Source of the DNA: Hyphomicrobiales bacterium
Lineage (GTDB): Bacteria; Pseudomonadota; Alphaproteobacteria; Rhizobiales; Rhizobiaceae
Reading direction: 5' to 3'
Assembly (NCBI GenBank): GCA_900466945.1
Contig: UBNV01000008.1
Span: forward strand, 124,001 to 188,000
Length of the DNA: 64,000 nt
Shown here: one piece after another, positions 50,606 through 60,430 of the stretch
Layout of the letters: each line of letters starts with the position of its first letter
Position numbering within the stretch: the stretch's first letter is position 1
Program-made: the position numbers and the translations under genes
The notes under the pieces: model-generated
What the model was told of the DNA's origin: nothing
Database searches by the model: none
What the model saw: only the letters and a program-made list of their open reading frames with translations

Positions 50606-50712
50606 GGTGGCCTGGGTCCCTCAATGCGAATGGTGCATTCGACGCGGGAGGATTCTTCCCCAGGGCCAGGCTCCCTCGCGATGAGATCAGCAAGCGTTGG
50701 GGGATTCCAACA

Positions 50713-52353
50713 ATGAATTATACGTTCGAGACACTGGTGATGGCGGTCTTAGCCTTCGCCGCGCTGCTCGGGGTGGCCTTCACCCAGGACAGTCTCTTCG
50801 CAGCCCATATGTGGGTTGCCTTCTTCGTGCTCACCGCGGGCACGATCATCATGCTGCGTCGGATGCAGTTCGCTCCGTCCACGGCATCCTCCTCCGCATC
50901 CAAGCCCAAGGCGCCGCAGTCGGAGTATTTCGACGAAGTCGTCCGTTACGGTGTGATCGCCACCGTCTTCTGGGGTGTCGTCGGCTTCCTCGTCGGCGTC
51001 GTCGTGGCTTTGCAGCTCGCTTATCCCGATCTCAACATCGAGCCCTGGCTGAACTTCGGGCGCCTGCGCCCGCTGCACACCTCGGCCGTTATCTTCGCCT
51101 TCGGCGGCAATGCGCTGATCGCGACGTCGTTCTACGTCGTCCAGCGGACCTCGCGTGCACGGCTGTTCGGCGGCAATCTCGGCTGGTTCGTCTTCTGGGG
51201 CTACCAGTTCTTCATCGTCATGGCTGCCACCGGTTATCTCCTGGGCATCACCCAGGGCCGCGAATATGCGGAGCCGGAATGGTATGTCGATCTCTGGCTG
51301 ACGGCCGTCTGGGTCGCCTATCTGATCACCTTCATGGGCACGATCATCCGGCGGAAGGAGAGCCATATCTATGTGGCCAACTGGTTTTACCTGTCCTTCA
51401 TCATCACGATCGCGATGTTGCACATCGTCAACAATCTCGCGATCCCGGTCTCCTTCCTCGGCATCAAGAGTTATTCGGCCTTTGCCGGCGTTCAGGATGC
51501 CCTGACCCAGTGGTGGTACGGCCACAACGCCGTCGGCTTCTTCCTGACCGCAGGCTTCCTCGGCATGATGTACTACTTCGTGCCCAAACAGGCTGAACGT
51601 CCGGTCTATTCCTACCGCCTGTCGATCATCCACTTCTGGGCCCTGATCTTCATGTATATCTGGGCAGGTCCGCACCACCTGCATTACACGGCTCTGCCCG
51701 ACTGGGCGCAGACGCTCGGCATGGTCTTCTCGATCATGCTGTGGATGCCCTCCTGGGGCGGCATGATCAACGGGCTGATGACGCTGTCCGGCGCCTGGGA
51801 CAAGATCCGCACCGACCCGATCATCCGCATGATGGTGATTGCGATCGCCTTCTACGGCATGTCGACCTTCGAAGGCCCGATGATGTCGATCAAGGCCGTC
51901 AATTCTCTCAGCCACTATACCGAATGGACCATCGGTCACGTTCACTCGGGCGCTCTCGGCTGGGTCGGCATGATCACCTTCGGCGCCATCTACTACCTGA
52001 CGCCGAAGCTTTGGAACCGCAATCGGCTCTACTCGCTGCGCCTGGTCAACTGGCACTTCTGGCTCGCAACGCTCGGCATCGTCGTCTACGCGGCCGTGCT
52101 CTGGGTCGCCGGCATCCAGCAGGGCCTGATGTGGCGCGAATACGACGCGCAGGGCTTCCTGGTCTACTCGTTCGCCGAGTCGGTCGCGGCCATGCATCCC
52201 TACTTTGTGCTGCGGGCCATCGGCGGTGCCATGTATCTGCTCGGTGGTTTCATCATGGCCTACAACGTCCTGATGACCATCCTCGGCTATGAGCGCGAGG
52301 AAGCGCCGATCGCCGGAACGGTCATGCCTGCTGCTGCGCAGCCGGCTGAATGA
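50713..52353 (+). CDS. fixN: cytochrome cbb3 oxidase subunit I FixN
   Basis: The catalytic subunit of the high-affinity cbb3 haem-copper oxidase, with a low-spin haem b and the haem b3/CuB site. 546 residues with about 12-14 transmembrane helices. The haem-ligand region [17 protein letters not shown] has His122, and [13 protein letters not shown] supplies the CuB histidines; [17 protein letters not shown] supplies further ligands. The start ATG is at 50713. fixO follows after 13 bases. The upstream FNR box and flanking fixGHIS genes complete the module that supports respiration at very low O2, as in nodules or biofilms. Confidence 0.97.
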   Translation: MNYTFETLVMAVLAFAALLGVAFTQDSLFAAHMWVAFFVLTAGTIIMLRRMQFAPSTASSSASKPKAPQSEYFDEVVRYGVIATVFWGVVGFLVGVVVALQLAYPDLNIEPWLNFGRLRPLHTSAVIFAFGGNALIATSFYVVQRTSRARLFGGNLGWFVFWGYQFFIVMAATGYLLGITQGREYAEPEWYVDLWLTAVWVAYLITFMGTIIRRKESHIYVANWFYLSFIITIAMLHIVNNLAIPVSFLGIKSYSAFAGVQDALTQWWYGHNAVGFFLTAGFLGMMYYFVPKQAERPVYSYRLSIIHFWALIFMYIWAGPHHLHYTALPDWAQTLGMVFSIMLWMPSWGGMINGLMTLSGAWDKIRTDPIIRMMVIAIAFYGMSTFEGPMMSIKAVNSLSHYTEWTIGHVHSGALGWVGMITFGAIYYLTPKLWNRNRLYSLRLVNWHFWLATLGIVVYAAVLWVAGIQQGLMWREYDAQGFLVYSFAESVAAMHPYFVLRAIGGAMYLLGGFIMAYNVLMTILGYEREEAPIAGTVMPAAAQPAE

Positions 52354-52366
52354 AAGGAAGGCTCCC

Positions 52367-53098
52367 ATGTCCATTCTTGATAAACACGCAATCCTCGAGA
52401 AGAACACGAGCCTTCTCTTCCTCGGTTCGCTTCTGGTGGTCACCATCGGCGGCATCGTGGAAATCGCTCCGCTCTTCTACCTCGAGAACACCATCGAAAA
52501 GGTGGAGGGCATGCGGCCCTACTCCCCGCTCGAACTGGCCGGCCGCAACATCTACATCCGTGAAGGCTGCTATGTCTGTCACAGCCAGATGATCCGGCCG
52601 TTCAAGGACGAGGTCGAGCGCTACGGCCATTACTCTCTGGCAGCGGAATCGATGTACGACCATCCGTTCCAGTGGGGGTCGAAGCGCACCGGGCCTGATC
52701 TCGCCCGTGTTGGCGACCGCTACTCGAACGAGTGGCACGTCCAGCATCTGAACGAACCGCGCGACGTCGTGCCGGAATCGATCATGCCGAGCTACTCGTA
52801 TCTGAAGACGACGCCGCTCAAGGTGGTGGATGTCACGATGGACCTCAAGGCCAACAGCCTCGTCGGCGTACCCTACACCGAAGACATGCTGGCTCAGGCG
52901 CCCGCCGATCTCGCGGCCCAGGCGGATCCGAATGCCGATACGTCCGGTCTCCTGGAGCGATACCCGAAAGCCAAGATCGGCGACTTCGACGGTGATCCGG
53001 CAAACCTCACCGAAATGGACGCACTCGTCGCCTATCTGCAGATGCTCGGCACGCTTGTCGACTTCTCCACATATGACGATGCCACCGGATACCGCTGA
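52367..53098 (+). CDS. fixO: cbb3 oxidase subunit II FixO
   Basis: A 243-residue membrane-anchored monohaem cytochrome c of cbb3 oxidase. An N-terminal transmembrane helix lies near residues 18-37. The single haem motif is Cys68-x-x-Cys71-His72 in GCYVCHSQM, and the axial Met is probably in [22 protein letters not shown] is the usual FixO fingerprint. AAAGGAAGG precedes the ATG at 52367. It is followed by fixQ after ten bases. Confidence 0.97.
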   Translation: MSILDKHAILEKNTSLLFLGSLLVVTIGGIVEIAPLFYLENTIEKVEGMRPYSPLELAGRNIYIREGCYVCHSQMIRPFKDEVERYGHYSLAAESMYDHPFQWGSKRTGPDLARVGDRYSNEWHVQHLNEPRDVVPESIMPSYSYLKTTPLKVVDVTMDLKANSLVGVPYTEDMLAQAPADLAAQADPNADTSGLLERYPKAKIGDFDGDPANLTEMDALVAYLQMLGTLVDFSTYDDATGYR

Positions 53099-53108
53099 GG
53101 AGAGCACC

Positions 53109-53261
53109 ATGGAAACTTACACGGCCATGCGCCACTTCGCCGACAGCTGGGGCCTGCTCGCCATGACCCTTTTCTTCGTCGGAGTCGTGCTCTTCACATT
53201 CCGCCCGGGCGGCAAGAAATCTGCCGACGACGCGGCCAGCATCCCTCTCAAGGAGGATTGA
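53109..53261 (+). CDS. fixQ: cbb3 oxidase subunit FixQ (CcoQ)
   Basis: A 50-residue single-helix membrane protein: residues 14-31 (WGLLAMTLFFVGVVLFTF) span the membrane, followed by the conserved basic FRPGGKK stretch. CcoQ stabilises the oxidase. GAGGAGAGC precedes the ATG at 53109. Its short length and place between fixO and fixP (three bases to fixP) make it certain. Confidence 0.95.
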   Translation: METYTAMRHFADSWGLLAMTLFFVGVVLFTFRPGGKKSADDAASIPLKED

Positions 53262-53264
53262 ACA

Positions 53265-54131
53265 ATGGCAGACAAGAAACACATCGACGAGATCAGTGGC
53301 GTCGAAACCACCGGCCATGAGTGGGATGGCATCCGTGAGCTGAACAATCCGATGCCGCGCTGGTGGGTCTATACCTTCTATGCGACCATCGTCTGGGCGA
53401 TCGGCTATACGATCATGTATCCAGCCTGGCCACTCCTGACCGAGAACACCAAGGGGCTGCTCGGCTACTCCAGCCGTGCGGAAGTCGCAGCCGAATTGAC
53501 TGCGGCGAAATCGGCGCAGTCGGTCTACCTCGACAAGATCGCCACGCTACCGATTGACCAGATCGTCGCCGACAAGGAACTGACACAGTTCGCCGTCGCC
53601 GGCGGAGCCGCTGCCTTCAAGGTTAATTGCTCGCCCTGCCATGGTTCGGGGGCGGCCGGCGGTGCCGGTTATCCGAACCTCAACGACGACGACTGGCTGT
53701 GGGGTGGTGACCTCGAAGCCATCCACACCACCATCGCCCACGGGATCCGCTACGATCAGGATCCGGATACCCGGATCTCCGAAATGCCGGCCTTTGCCGA
53801 CATGCTCGACGGTGAGCAGATCAAGCAGGTCGCAGCCTATGTCGTCAGCCTGACCGGTACGCCGCTCGATGCGAGCATGGTAGAGCCGGGCAAACAGCTC
53901 TATGCCGACAACTGCGCGTCCTGCCATGGTGAAGACGCCAAAGGCAATCGCGACTTCGGGGCGCCGAACCTCGCCGATGCCATCTGGCTGAAGGTCGATG
54001 GCGAGGCCCAGATCGCTGCCCAGATCCGCCAGCCGCGCCACGGCGCAATGCCCGGCTGGGCGCAGCGCCTCGGCGATACGACCGTGAAGCAGCTGACCGT
54101 CTACGTCCACCAGTTGGGTGGCGGAGAGTAG
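53265..54131 (+). CDS. fixP: cbb3 oxidase subunit III FixP
   Basis: A 288-residue dihaem cytochrome c anchored by one helix at about residues 28-50 (WWVYTFYATIVWAIGY). The two haem sites are CSPCH at residues 122-126 and CASCH at about 219-223. The axial Met residues are likely in SEMPAF and GAMPGW. Electrons pass from the bc1/cytochrome c pool through FixP and FixO to FixN. AAGGAGGA precedes the ATG. A strong terminator follows the stop codon. Confidence 0.97.
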   Translation: MADKKHIDEISGVETTGHEWDGIRELNNPMPRWWVYTFYATIVWAIGYTIMYPAWPLLTENTKGLLGYSSRAEVAAELTAAKSAQSVYLDKIATLPIDQIVADKELTQFAVAGGAAAFKVNCSPCHGSGAAGGAGYPNLNDDDWLWGGDLEAIHTTIAHGIRYDQDPDTRISEMPAFADMLDGEQIKQVAAYVVSLTGTPLDASMVEPGKQLYADNCASCHGEDAKGNRDFGAPNLADAIWLKVDGEAQIAAQIRQPRHGAMPGWAQRLGDTTVKQLTVYVHQLGGGE

Positions 54132-54154
54132 GCTTTTCCTCAATTCCCGACTTC

Positions 54155-54185
54155 GGGCCGCATCGCAGGATGCGGCCCCTTTTTT
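54155..54185 (+). terminator. rho-independent terminator of fixNOQP
   Basis: A 10-bp stem GGGCCGCATC/GATGCGGCCC with a 4-nt loop (54155-54178) is followed by six T (54180-54185). Confidence 0.92.
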
Positions 54186-54232
54186 GTTTGCAGATATGGA
54201 AAATTCTATGTCTTGCGACGCTTCGCCGCTGC

Positions 54233-54246
54233 TTGACTTAAGTCAA
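54233..54246 (+). promoter_or_regulatory. FNR/FixK box upstream of fixG (perfect palindrome)
   Basis: TTGACTTAAGTCAA is a perfect 14-bp palindrome with TTGAC/GTCAA arms, 56 bases upstream of the fixG start codon. It implies fixGHIS has its own low-oxygen promoter separate from fixNOQP. Confidence 0.85.
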
Positions 54247-54302
54247 GGCAGGCTGGCCGGGGAGGTGGGACAAGGCGAGCATCAGAAGAAGGTCCTCGTC
54301 CC

Positions 54303-55895
54303 ATGAACCTGCATGCCGATCAGACACATGTCACCGAATTGCCCGATATCGAGAGACTCGATGCCGAGGCGGTGATGTCGGCAAAGACCCGCGGCCCCCT
54401 TTACGAAGCCCGGAAAAAGATATTTCCCAAGCGTGCCGAGGGCAGCTTCCGCCGTTTCAAATGGATCGTCATGGCGATCACGCTCGGCATTTATTATCTG
54501 ACGCCCTGGCTTCGCTGGGATCGCGGCGAGTTTGCGCCAGACCAGGCTGTCCTGATCGACATCGCCCATCGGCGCTTCTATTTCTTCTTCATCGAGATCT
54601 GGCCGCAGGAATTCTTCTTCGTCGCGGGCCTGCTCGTTATGGCCGGGTTTGGCCTCTTCCTTCTAACCTCCGCCGTCGGACGGGCCTGGTGCGGTTATAC
54701 CTGTCCGCAGACGGTCTGGGTCGATCTCTTCCTCGTGGTAGAGCGCTTCATCGAGGGCGACCGCAACGCGCGGATCAAGCTCGAATCGGCACCCTGGACC
54801 CTCGACAAGATCTGGAAGCGGGTGAGCAAGCATGTGACTTGGATCCTGATCGGCGTTTTGACCGGTGGCGCCTGGATCTTCTACTTCGCAGACGCGCCTG
54901 ATCTCGCCATGGATTTCATCACCGGCAATGCGGCACCTGTCGCCTACATGACCGTCGCCATCCTGACTGCCACGACTTACGTCTTCGGTGGTCTGATGCG
55001 CGAACAGGTCTGCATCTACATGTGCCCCTGGCCGCGTATCCAGGCCGCTATGCTCGACGAAAATTCACTGGTCGTCACCTATAACGACTGGCGCGGTGAG
55101 CCGCGGACTCGCCATGCCAAGAAGGCGATTGCATCAGGCGAACCGGTCGGCGATTGCGTCGATTGCAATGCCTGTGTCGCCGTCTGTCCCATGGGCATCG
55201 ATATCCGCGACGGCCAGCAGCTGGAATGTATCACCTGTGCGCTCTGCATCGACGCCTGCGACGGCGTCATGGACAAGACCGGCAAGCCGCGTGGCCTCAT
55301 CGCCTATGCGACGCTCGACGAATACCAGTCGAACATGGCGCTCGCCACCGGTGGCGGCACCACCACCATTGACCCGAAGAAGGTGCGCAACGAAGACGGC
55401 AGCTTCTCGGACAAGATCCGGCATTTCGACTGGCGTGTCATCTTCCGCGCCCGGACGCTCCTCTACATGGGTGTGTGGACGGCAGTCGGCATTGGCATGC
55501 TCGTGGCGCTTCTGGGTCGTGACCGTCTGGAGCTCAATGTTCTGCACGACCGCAATCCGCAATTCGTGCTCGAATCTGACGGATCGATCCGCAATGGCTA
55601 TACGATCCGCATCCTCAACATGATTGCCGTCCCACGCGATATCGAGGTGTCTCTGGAGGGGCTGCCGGATGCGACGATGAAGATCAACGGTATCAACCAG
55701 CCGCCCGCCCGTTCCTTCACCGTCTCGGTCGAACCGGACGAGGCGACCACCCTCAAGGTCTTTGTGACGCTCGCGGGTGACAAGGTCGAGGACGACAATC
55801 AGGAATTTCAGTTCATTGCCAAGGATCAGGGCAGTGACGAGCGCGATGTCTATGAGGCCGTCTTCATGGGACCGGGAGAAAAAGATGACGACTGA
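54303..55895 (+). CDS. fixG: cbb3 oxidase assembly protein FixG (CcoG)
   Basis: A 530-residue membrane protein with two ferredoxin-type [4Fe-4S] sites: the first starts at Cys285 in CVDCNACVAVCP and the second at Cys309 in CITCALCIDACD. About five transmembrane helices occur, including GIYYLTPWLRW near residue 60. CcoG reduces Cu(II) to supply copper for the oxidase. ATG at 54303; the 3' end overlaps fixH by 11 bases. Confidence 0.96.
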   Translation: MNLHADQTHVTELPDIERLDAEAVMSAKTRGPLYEARKKIFPKRAEGSFRRFKWIVMAITLGIYYLTPWLRWDRGEFAPDQAVLIDIAHRRFYFFFIEIWPQEFFFVAGLLVMAGFGLFLLTSAVGRAWCGYTCPQTVWVDLFLVVERFIEGDRNARIKLESAPWTLDKIWKRVSKHVTWILIGVLTGGAWIFYFADAPDLAMDFITGNAAPVAYMTVAILTATTYVFGGLMREQVCIYMCPWPRIQAAMLDENSLVVTYNDWRGEPRTRHAKKAIASGEPVGDCVDCNACVAVCPMGIDIRDGQQLECITCALCIDACDGVMDKTGKPRGLIAYATLDEYQSNMALATGGGTTTIDPKKVRNEDGSFSDKIRHFDWRVIFRARTLLYMGVWTAVGIGMLVALLGRDRLELNVLHDRNPQFVLESDGSIRNGYTIRILNMIAVPRDIEVSLEGLPDATMKINGINQPPARSFTVSVEPDEATTLKVFVTLAGDKVEDDNQEFQFIAKDQGSDERDVYEAVFMGPGEKDDD

Positions 55896-56373
55896 CGCAA
55901 AAAAGCCCTTCACCTTCACCGGCTGGCACATGCTGGCGATCATGCTGGCCTTCTTCGGCACGATCATCACGGTCAACTTCACCATGGCCTATCTCGCGAC
56001 GTCCACCTGGAGCGGTCTGGTGGTGAAGAACACCTATGTCGCCAGCCAGCAATTCAACGGCAAGACGGCGGCCATCCGCGATATGCTGGCGACCGGCATT
56101 GCCGGCGAGCTCCAGGTCGACGGCAAGGGCATGCGCTACCGCCTGACCCTGCCGGAAAACACGCCGGTCGTGGCTGATTCGGTGACCGCCCATTTCAAGC
56201 GTCCTGTTGGCACTGCCCAGGATTTCGAACTGCAGCTGACGCCTGCCGGTAACGGTCTCTATCTGGCAGACAGGGCCATCCTTCCCGGCAGCTGGATCGT
56301 CGAGATGCAGGCGACCAAGGATGGCAAGATGATCATGCATGAGGCCAGGCGGGTCGCCGTTTCGGGAGAATGA
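55885..56373 (+). CDS. fixH: cbb3 oxidase maturation protein FixH (CcoH)
   Basis: A 162-residue membrane protein with one N-terminal helix (about residues 14-36) and a periplasmic domain. CcoH binds early to CcoN and CcoO during cbb3 assembly. ATG at 55885 overlaps the fixG stop codon and has GGGAGAAAA upstream; the end overlaps fixI as ATGA. The family is identified by position and by the helix plus YVASQQFNGKT-like segment. Confidence 0.92.
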   Translation: MTTDAKKPFTFTGWHMLAIMLAFFGTIITVNFTMAYLATSTWSGLVVKNTYVASQQFNGKTAAIRDMLATGIAGELQVDGKGMRYRLTLPENTPVVADSVTAHFKRPVGTAQDFELQLTPAGNGLYLADRAILPGSWIVEMQATKDGKMIMHEARRVAVSGE

Positions 56374-58685
56374 CGATGAGTTGCTGCGCAGCGGGCACCG
56401 AAGGTGCCCTCGACATAGAGCGGGCAGGGGGCTCCCTGCCGTCGGCAGAGGAGTTGAAGCTATCCAGCCGTGAAGTCGGACCCGGCCTCTGGCAGGTCGA
56501 CATGAGTGTGCCCGCGGTCCATTGCGGCACCTGCATTTCCACGGTCGAGGGCGTGCTCAGGGCATTGCCTGAAGTCGAGCGGGCACGCGTTAACCTCTCG
56601 ACCAAGCGCGTCTCCGTCGTCTGGAAGGAAACCGTGGACGGTGTCGAGACCGACCCTGTCAATCTCGCGCGTGCCATCGCCTCGACCGGCTATTCCGCCC
56701 ATCTCTTTACGGCGGCCGAGGAGGCTTCCGACGCGCTGCGCAACAAGTTGATCCGGGCGGTTGCGGTCTCGGGCTTCGCGGCCACCAACATCATGCTCTT
56801 GTCTGTCTCTGTCTGGTCAGGTGCTGAAGCTTCTACACGAGACCTCTTCCACTGGATTTCGGCCATGATCGCCGCCCCGGCTCTGATCTATGCTGGTCGC
56901 TTCTTTTACGAATCTGCCTGGAACGCCCTGAAACACGGCCGTACCAACATGGATGTGCCGATCGCGATCGGCATCACGCTCTCCTATTTCGCCTCGCTCT
57001 GGGAAACCATCCATCACGGCGAGCATGCCTATTTCGACGCGACGGCGTCGCTGCTCTTTTTCCTTCTGATCGGCCGCACGCTTGATCACATCATGCGCGA
57101 TCGGGCACGGTCCGCGATCAGCGGGCTTGCCCGCCTCAATCCGCGCGGCGCGATGGTACTTGCAGTGGATGGATCGCGCGAATATCGCGCCGTCGACGAG
57201 ATCCGCGTCGGCGATCAGGTCGCCATTTCCGCGGGTGACCGTATCCCGGTGGATGGCCTCGTCGTCTCAGGCGAGAGTGATCTCGACATGTCGATCGTCA
57301 ACGGGGAAAGTGCGCCGGTCTCTGTCCGGCCGGGTTCCGAAGTCCAGGCCGGCACGCTCAGCCTCACGGGCTCGCTCACCGTGCGCGCGACTGCCACGGC
57401 CCAGAACTCCTTCCTCTCCGAGATCATCCATCTCATGGAGGCTGCCGAAGGGGGCAGGGCGCGCTATCGCCGGATCGCCGACCGCGCAGCGCAATATTAT
57501 TCGCCGGCCGTGCATCTGCTCGCCATCACCGCCTTCATCGGCTGGGGGCTCTATGACGGTGACTGGAAACACGCGATGATGGTTGCGATCGCCGTGCTCA
57601 TCATCACCTGCCCCTGTGCCCTCGGTCTCGCCGTACCGGTCGTCCAGGTCGTGGCCGCCGGCCGCCTGTTCAAGGCGGGCGTCATGGTCAAGGATGGCTC
57701 GGCCATGGAGCGTCTCGCCGAAATCGAGGCCGTCGCCTTCGACAAGACGGGAACGCTGACGCTTGGCCGTCCGCGCGTTGTCGATGCTGCCCGTCTGGAT
57801 CCCGTTTCCTTCGGCGTCGCCGCCGGTCTCGCCGCGCATTCCCGTCACCCGCTGTCTCGGGCACTCTGGTCTGCCTATGGCGGACAGCCGCGCGGTTTCG
57901 ACACCGTTCGCGAAGTGCCCGGCGCCGGTGTCGAGGCGAAAACGGAGGAGGGCGTCTGGCGCCTTGGCAATCGTCGCTTCGCCTGTGCCACGCAGCCGAT
58001 CGATGTCAGCGACAAGCCCTATTCGGAAGTGGTTCTTTCGCTCGACGGCATCGAACGCGCCACCTATCTGTTCGAGGATATGCTGCGCCCTCGTGCCCGG
58101 TCCTCGATCGAGGCCCTGAACAATTTCGGCCTTGAGCTCGGCATTCTCTCGGGCGACCGCGCGCCGGTCGTCGCGAAGCTTGCAGCCGATCTCGGCATCG
58201 ACAACTGGCGAGCCGGTCTCACCCCGCGCGAAAAAGCGGGAGCCTGCGCGGATGCATCGGCCCGCGGGCGCCGCGTGCTGATGGTCGGTGACGGCATCAA
58301 CGATGCGCCGGCGCTCTCGGCAGCGCATGTCTCGATGGCACCGGCCACTGCCGCCGATGTCGGTCGCCAGGCCGCCGACTTCGTCTTCATGCGCGACGGG
58401 CTCGAAGCCGTGCCGTTTGCGATCGAGGCGTCGCGCCGTGCGGGCCGTTTGATCCGCGAGAACTTTGCGCTCGCCATCGGCTACAACGTGATTGCCGTTC
58501 CGATCGCGCTCCTCGGTTACGCCACGCCGCTGATAGCAGCGGTCGCCATGTCCACTTCGTCGATCATCGTCGTCGCCAACGCGCTGCGCCTCAACCGGCT
58601 GGCGCTGGACGAGAATGCCTTGGCAAAGGAGACCGTCGTGACGGTCTCGCCAGGAACCCCTGATGATGCGAGGATCGCCGCATGA
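56370..58685 (+). CDS. fixI: copper-translocating P-type ATPase FixI (CcoI)
   Basis: A 771-residue P1B-type ATPase that exports Cu+ for insertion into FixN. An N-terminal HMA-like Cys52-x2-Cys55 (HCGTC) and a preceding SCCAAG are present. Six or more helices follow, then TCPCALGLA (Cys414-Pro-Cys416) in the transport path, DKTGT with Asp458 as phosphorylation site and GDGINDAPAL. The ATG at 56370 overlaps fixH (ATGA); ATG at 56376 is an alternative. It is required for assembly rather than detoxification in this context. Confidence 0.96.
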   Translation: MTMSCCAAGTEGALDIERAGGSLPSAEELKLSSREVGPGLWQVDMSVPAVHCGTCISTVEGVLRALPEVERARVNLSTKRVSVVWKETVDGVETDPVNLARAIASTGYSAHLFTAAEEASDALRNKLIRAVAVSGFAATNIMLLSVSVWSGAEASTRDLFHWISAMIAAPALIYAGRFFYESAWNALKHGRTNMDVPIAIGITLSYFASLWETIHHGEHAYFDATASLLFFLLIGRTLDHIMRDRARSAISGLARLNPRGAMVLAVDGSREYRAVDEIRVGDQVAISAGDRIPVDGLVVSGESDLDMSIVNGESAPVSVRPGSEVQAGTLSLTGSLTVRATATAQNSFLSEIIHLMEAAEGGRARYRRIADRAAQYYSPAVHLLAITAFIGWGLYDGDWKHAMMVAIAVLIITCPCALGLAVPVVQVVAAGRLFKAGVMVKDGSAMERLAEIEAVAFDKTGTLTLGRPRVVDAARLDPVSFGVAAGLAAHSRHPLSRALWSAYGGQPRGFDTVREVPGAGVEAKTEEGVWRLGNRRFACATQPIDVSDKPYSEVVLSLDGIERATYLFEDMLRPRARSSIEALNNFGLELGILSGDRAPVVAKLAADLGIDNWRAGLTPREKAGACADASARGRRVLMVGDGINDAPALSAAHVSMAPATAADVGRQAADFVFMRDGLEAVPFAIEASRRAGRLIRENFALAIGYNVIAVPIALLGYATPLIAAVAMSTSSIIVVANALRLNRLALDENALAKETVVTVSPGTPDDARIAA

Positions 58686-58837
58686 ACATGTTGATCTTCC
58701 TCATCCCGATCGCGCTCTTCCTCGGCGGTCTCGGCCTGTTTGCCTTCCTCTGGTCGCTGAAAAGCGGCCAATATGAAGACCTCGACGGTGCCGCCTGGCG
58801 GGTCCTCTCGGACAAGGACGACAAGCCCGATGCTTGA
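58682..58837 (+). CDS. fixS: cbb3 oxidase maturation protein FixS (CcoS)
   Basis: A 51-residue single-helix protein: residues 3-25 are hydrophobic (LIFLIPIALFLGGLGLFAFL), followed by WSLKSGQYEDLDG, the CcoS fingerprint for copper-dependent assembly of cbb3. The ATG at 58682 overlaps the fixI stop codon (ATGA). It closes the fixGHIS operon. Confidence 0.95.
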   Translation: MNMLIFLIPIALFLGGLGLFAFLWSLKSGQYEDLDGAAWRVLSDKDDKPDA

Positions 58838-58933
58838 TGCAGCGTTTACCGAACGGTCAAACTTCGCTCTTGCCGCATGCCTTTACGGATGCGAGAAAGC
58901 CGCATCCAAAAATTTGCATGCGGAGGCTACATC

Positions 58934-60355
58934 GTGCAGCAAGCGGAAATCGGACTGATCGGTCTCGGAGTCATGGGCTCCAATCTGGCGCTCAACATTG
59001 CCGAAAAGGGCAATCGGATCGCGGTCTTCAATCGCACACCGGCGCGCACGGACGAATTCCTGGCAGAGGCCGGCGACCTGGCCGGCCAAATCATCGGTTG
59101 CCACACGATCGAAGAATTCGTCGCTGCCATCCGCCCGCCGCGCCCGATCATCATCATGATCAAGGCCGGTGAGGCCGTGGATCAGCAGATGGCGGCGCTG
59201 ATGCCGCATCTCGCCCAGAACGACATCATGATCGATGCCGGCAATGCCAATTTCCGCGACACGGTCGCGCGCTTCGAAAAGCTCGCCGGGACCGGTTTCA
59301 CCTTCATCGGCATGGGCGTCTCCGGCGGTGAAGAAGGTGCCCGTCACGGTCCCTCCATCATGGTCGGCGGCACCGAGGAAAGCTGGAAGCGCGTCGAGCC
59401 GGTCCTCACTTCGATCGCTGCCAAGTTCAACGACGACCCTTGCGTCGCCTGGCTCGGCACCGACGGCGCCGGCCACTTCGTCAAGACGATCCACAACGGC
59501 ATCGAATATGCCGATATGCAGATGATCGCCGAGATCTACGGCATCCTGCGCGACGGCCTGAAGATGTCTGCCGCCGAAATCGGCGAGATCTTCGGTGAAT
59601 GGAACAAGGGGCGCCTGAACTCCTACCTGATCGAAATCACTGAGAAGGTCCTGAAGGCAACCGACCCCGAAACCGGCAAGCCGATGGTCGATGTCATCGT
59701 CGATGCCGCCGGCCAGAAGGGCACCGGCAAGTGGTCCGCCATTGAAGCGCAGAACCTCGCGGTTGCCGCCTCTGGCATTGAGGCTGCGGTCTCCGGTCGC
59801 GTGCTGTCGTCGCTGCGCGAGGAGCGTTTGGCCGCCGAAAAGCTCTTCGGTCTGCCGGCGCTTGCCGAGACCCCCAAGGACAAGGCCGCCTTCATCGCTG
59901 ATCTCGAAAACGCTTTGCTCGCCGCCAAGATCGCAGCCTATGCGCAAGGCTTTGCGGTCATGTCGTCCGCTTCGGAAGAGTTCAACTGGTCGCTGCCGAT
60001 GCCGACGATCGCGCGCATCTGGCGCGCAGGCTGCATCATCCGCTCGCAGTTCCTCGACGAGATCACCTCGGCCTTCACCAAGGATCCGAACGTGCCGAAC
60101 CTCGTGGTGACGCCGGCCTTTGCCCAGATGGTCAAGGAAACCGACGGGGCGCTGCGCCGTGTCGTGGCCCATGCTGCGCTCTCGGGCCTGCCGGTGCCGG
60201 CGATCGCCTCTGCACTGTCCTACTTCGACACCTATCGTCGCGGTCGGGGCACGGCAAACCTCATCCAGGCGCAGCGCGACTTCTTCGGCGCGCATGGCTT
60301 CGATCGGCTCGACGGCAAGGATCTGCATCACGGTCCCTGGGCCGGCCAGTTCTGA
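58934..60355 (+). CDS. gnd: 6-phosphogluconate dehydrogenase (decarboxylating)
   Basis: Converts 6-phosphogluconate to ribulose 5-phosphate, CO2 and NADPH. The 473-residue protein has the N-terminal Rossmann motif IGLIGLGVMGSNLALNI with FNRTP (NADP-type), the signature IDAGNANFRDT, MGVSGGEEGARHGPSIM (substrate loop) and the catalytic Lys-Asn region GHFVKTIHNGIEYADMQ. The start is GTG at 58934, with GGAGG seven bases upstream; 19 earlier open codons were rejected. A short hairpin follows the stop. Confidence 0.96.
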   Translation: MQQAEIGLIGLGVMGSNLALNIAEKGNRIAVFNRTPARTDEFLAEAGDLAGQIIGCHTIEEFVAAIRPPRPIIIMIKAGEAVDQQMAALMPHLAQNDIMIDAGNANFRDTVARFEKLAGTGFTFIGMGVSGGEEGARHGPSIMVGGTEESWKRVEPVLTSIAAKFNDDPCVAWLGTDGAGHFVKTIHNGIEYADMQMIAEIYGILRDGLKMSAAEIGEIFGEWNKGRLNSYLIEITEKVLKATDPETGKPMVDVIVDAAGQKGTGKWSAIEAQNLAVAASGIEAAVSGRVLSSLREERLAAEKLFGLPALAETPKDKAAFIADLENALLAAKIAAYAQGFAVMSSASEEFNWSLPMPTIARIWRAGCIIRSQFLDEITSAFTKDPNVPNLVVTPAFAQMVKETDGALRRVVAHAALSGLPVPAIASALSYFDTYRRGRGTANLIQAQRDFFGAHGFDRLDGKDLHHGPWAGQF

Positions 60356-60380
60356 TCGCCAAGTCGACCACATTCTGACC

Positions 60381-60419
60381 GAGGCCCGGTATCTCGCGAT
60401 GTCGGGCCTCATTTCTTTC
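60381..60419 (+). terminator. hairpin after gnd
   Basis: GAGGCCCG (60381-60388) and CGGGCCTC (60403-60410) form an 8-bp stem with a 14-nt loop, followed by ATTTCTTTC. It is a moderate terminator 26 bases past the gnd stop and just before the next start codon. Confidence 0.6.
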
Positions 60420-60430
60420 GGAGCCTCACC

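Noticed and set aside
50749..52455. 568-codon open frame antisense to fixN
   Set aside because: Covers FixN completely on the opposite strand and lacks any domain signature or RBS; shadow of codon bias.
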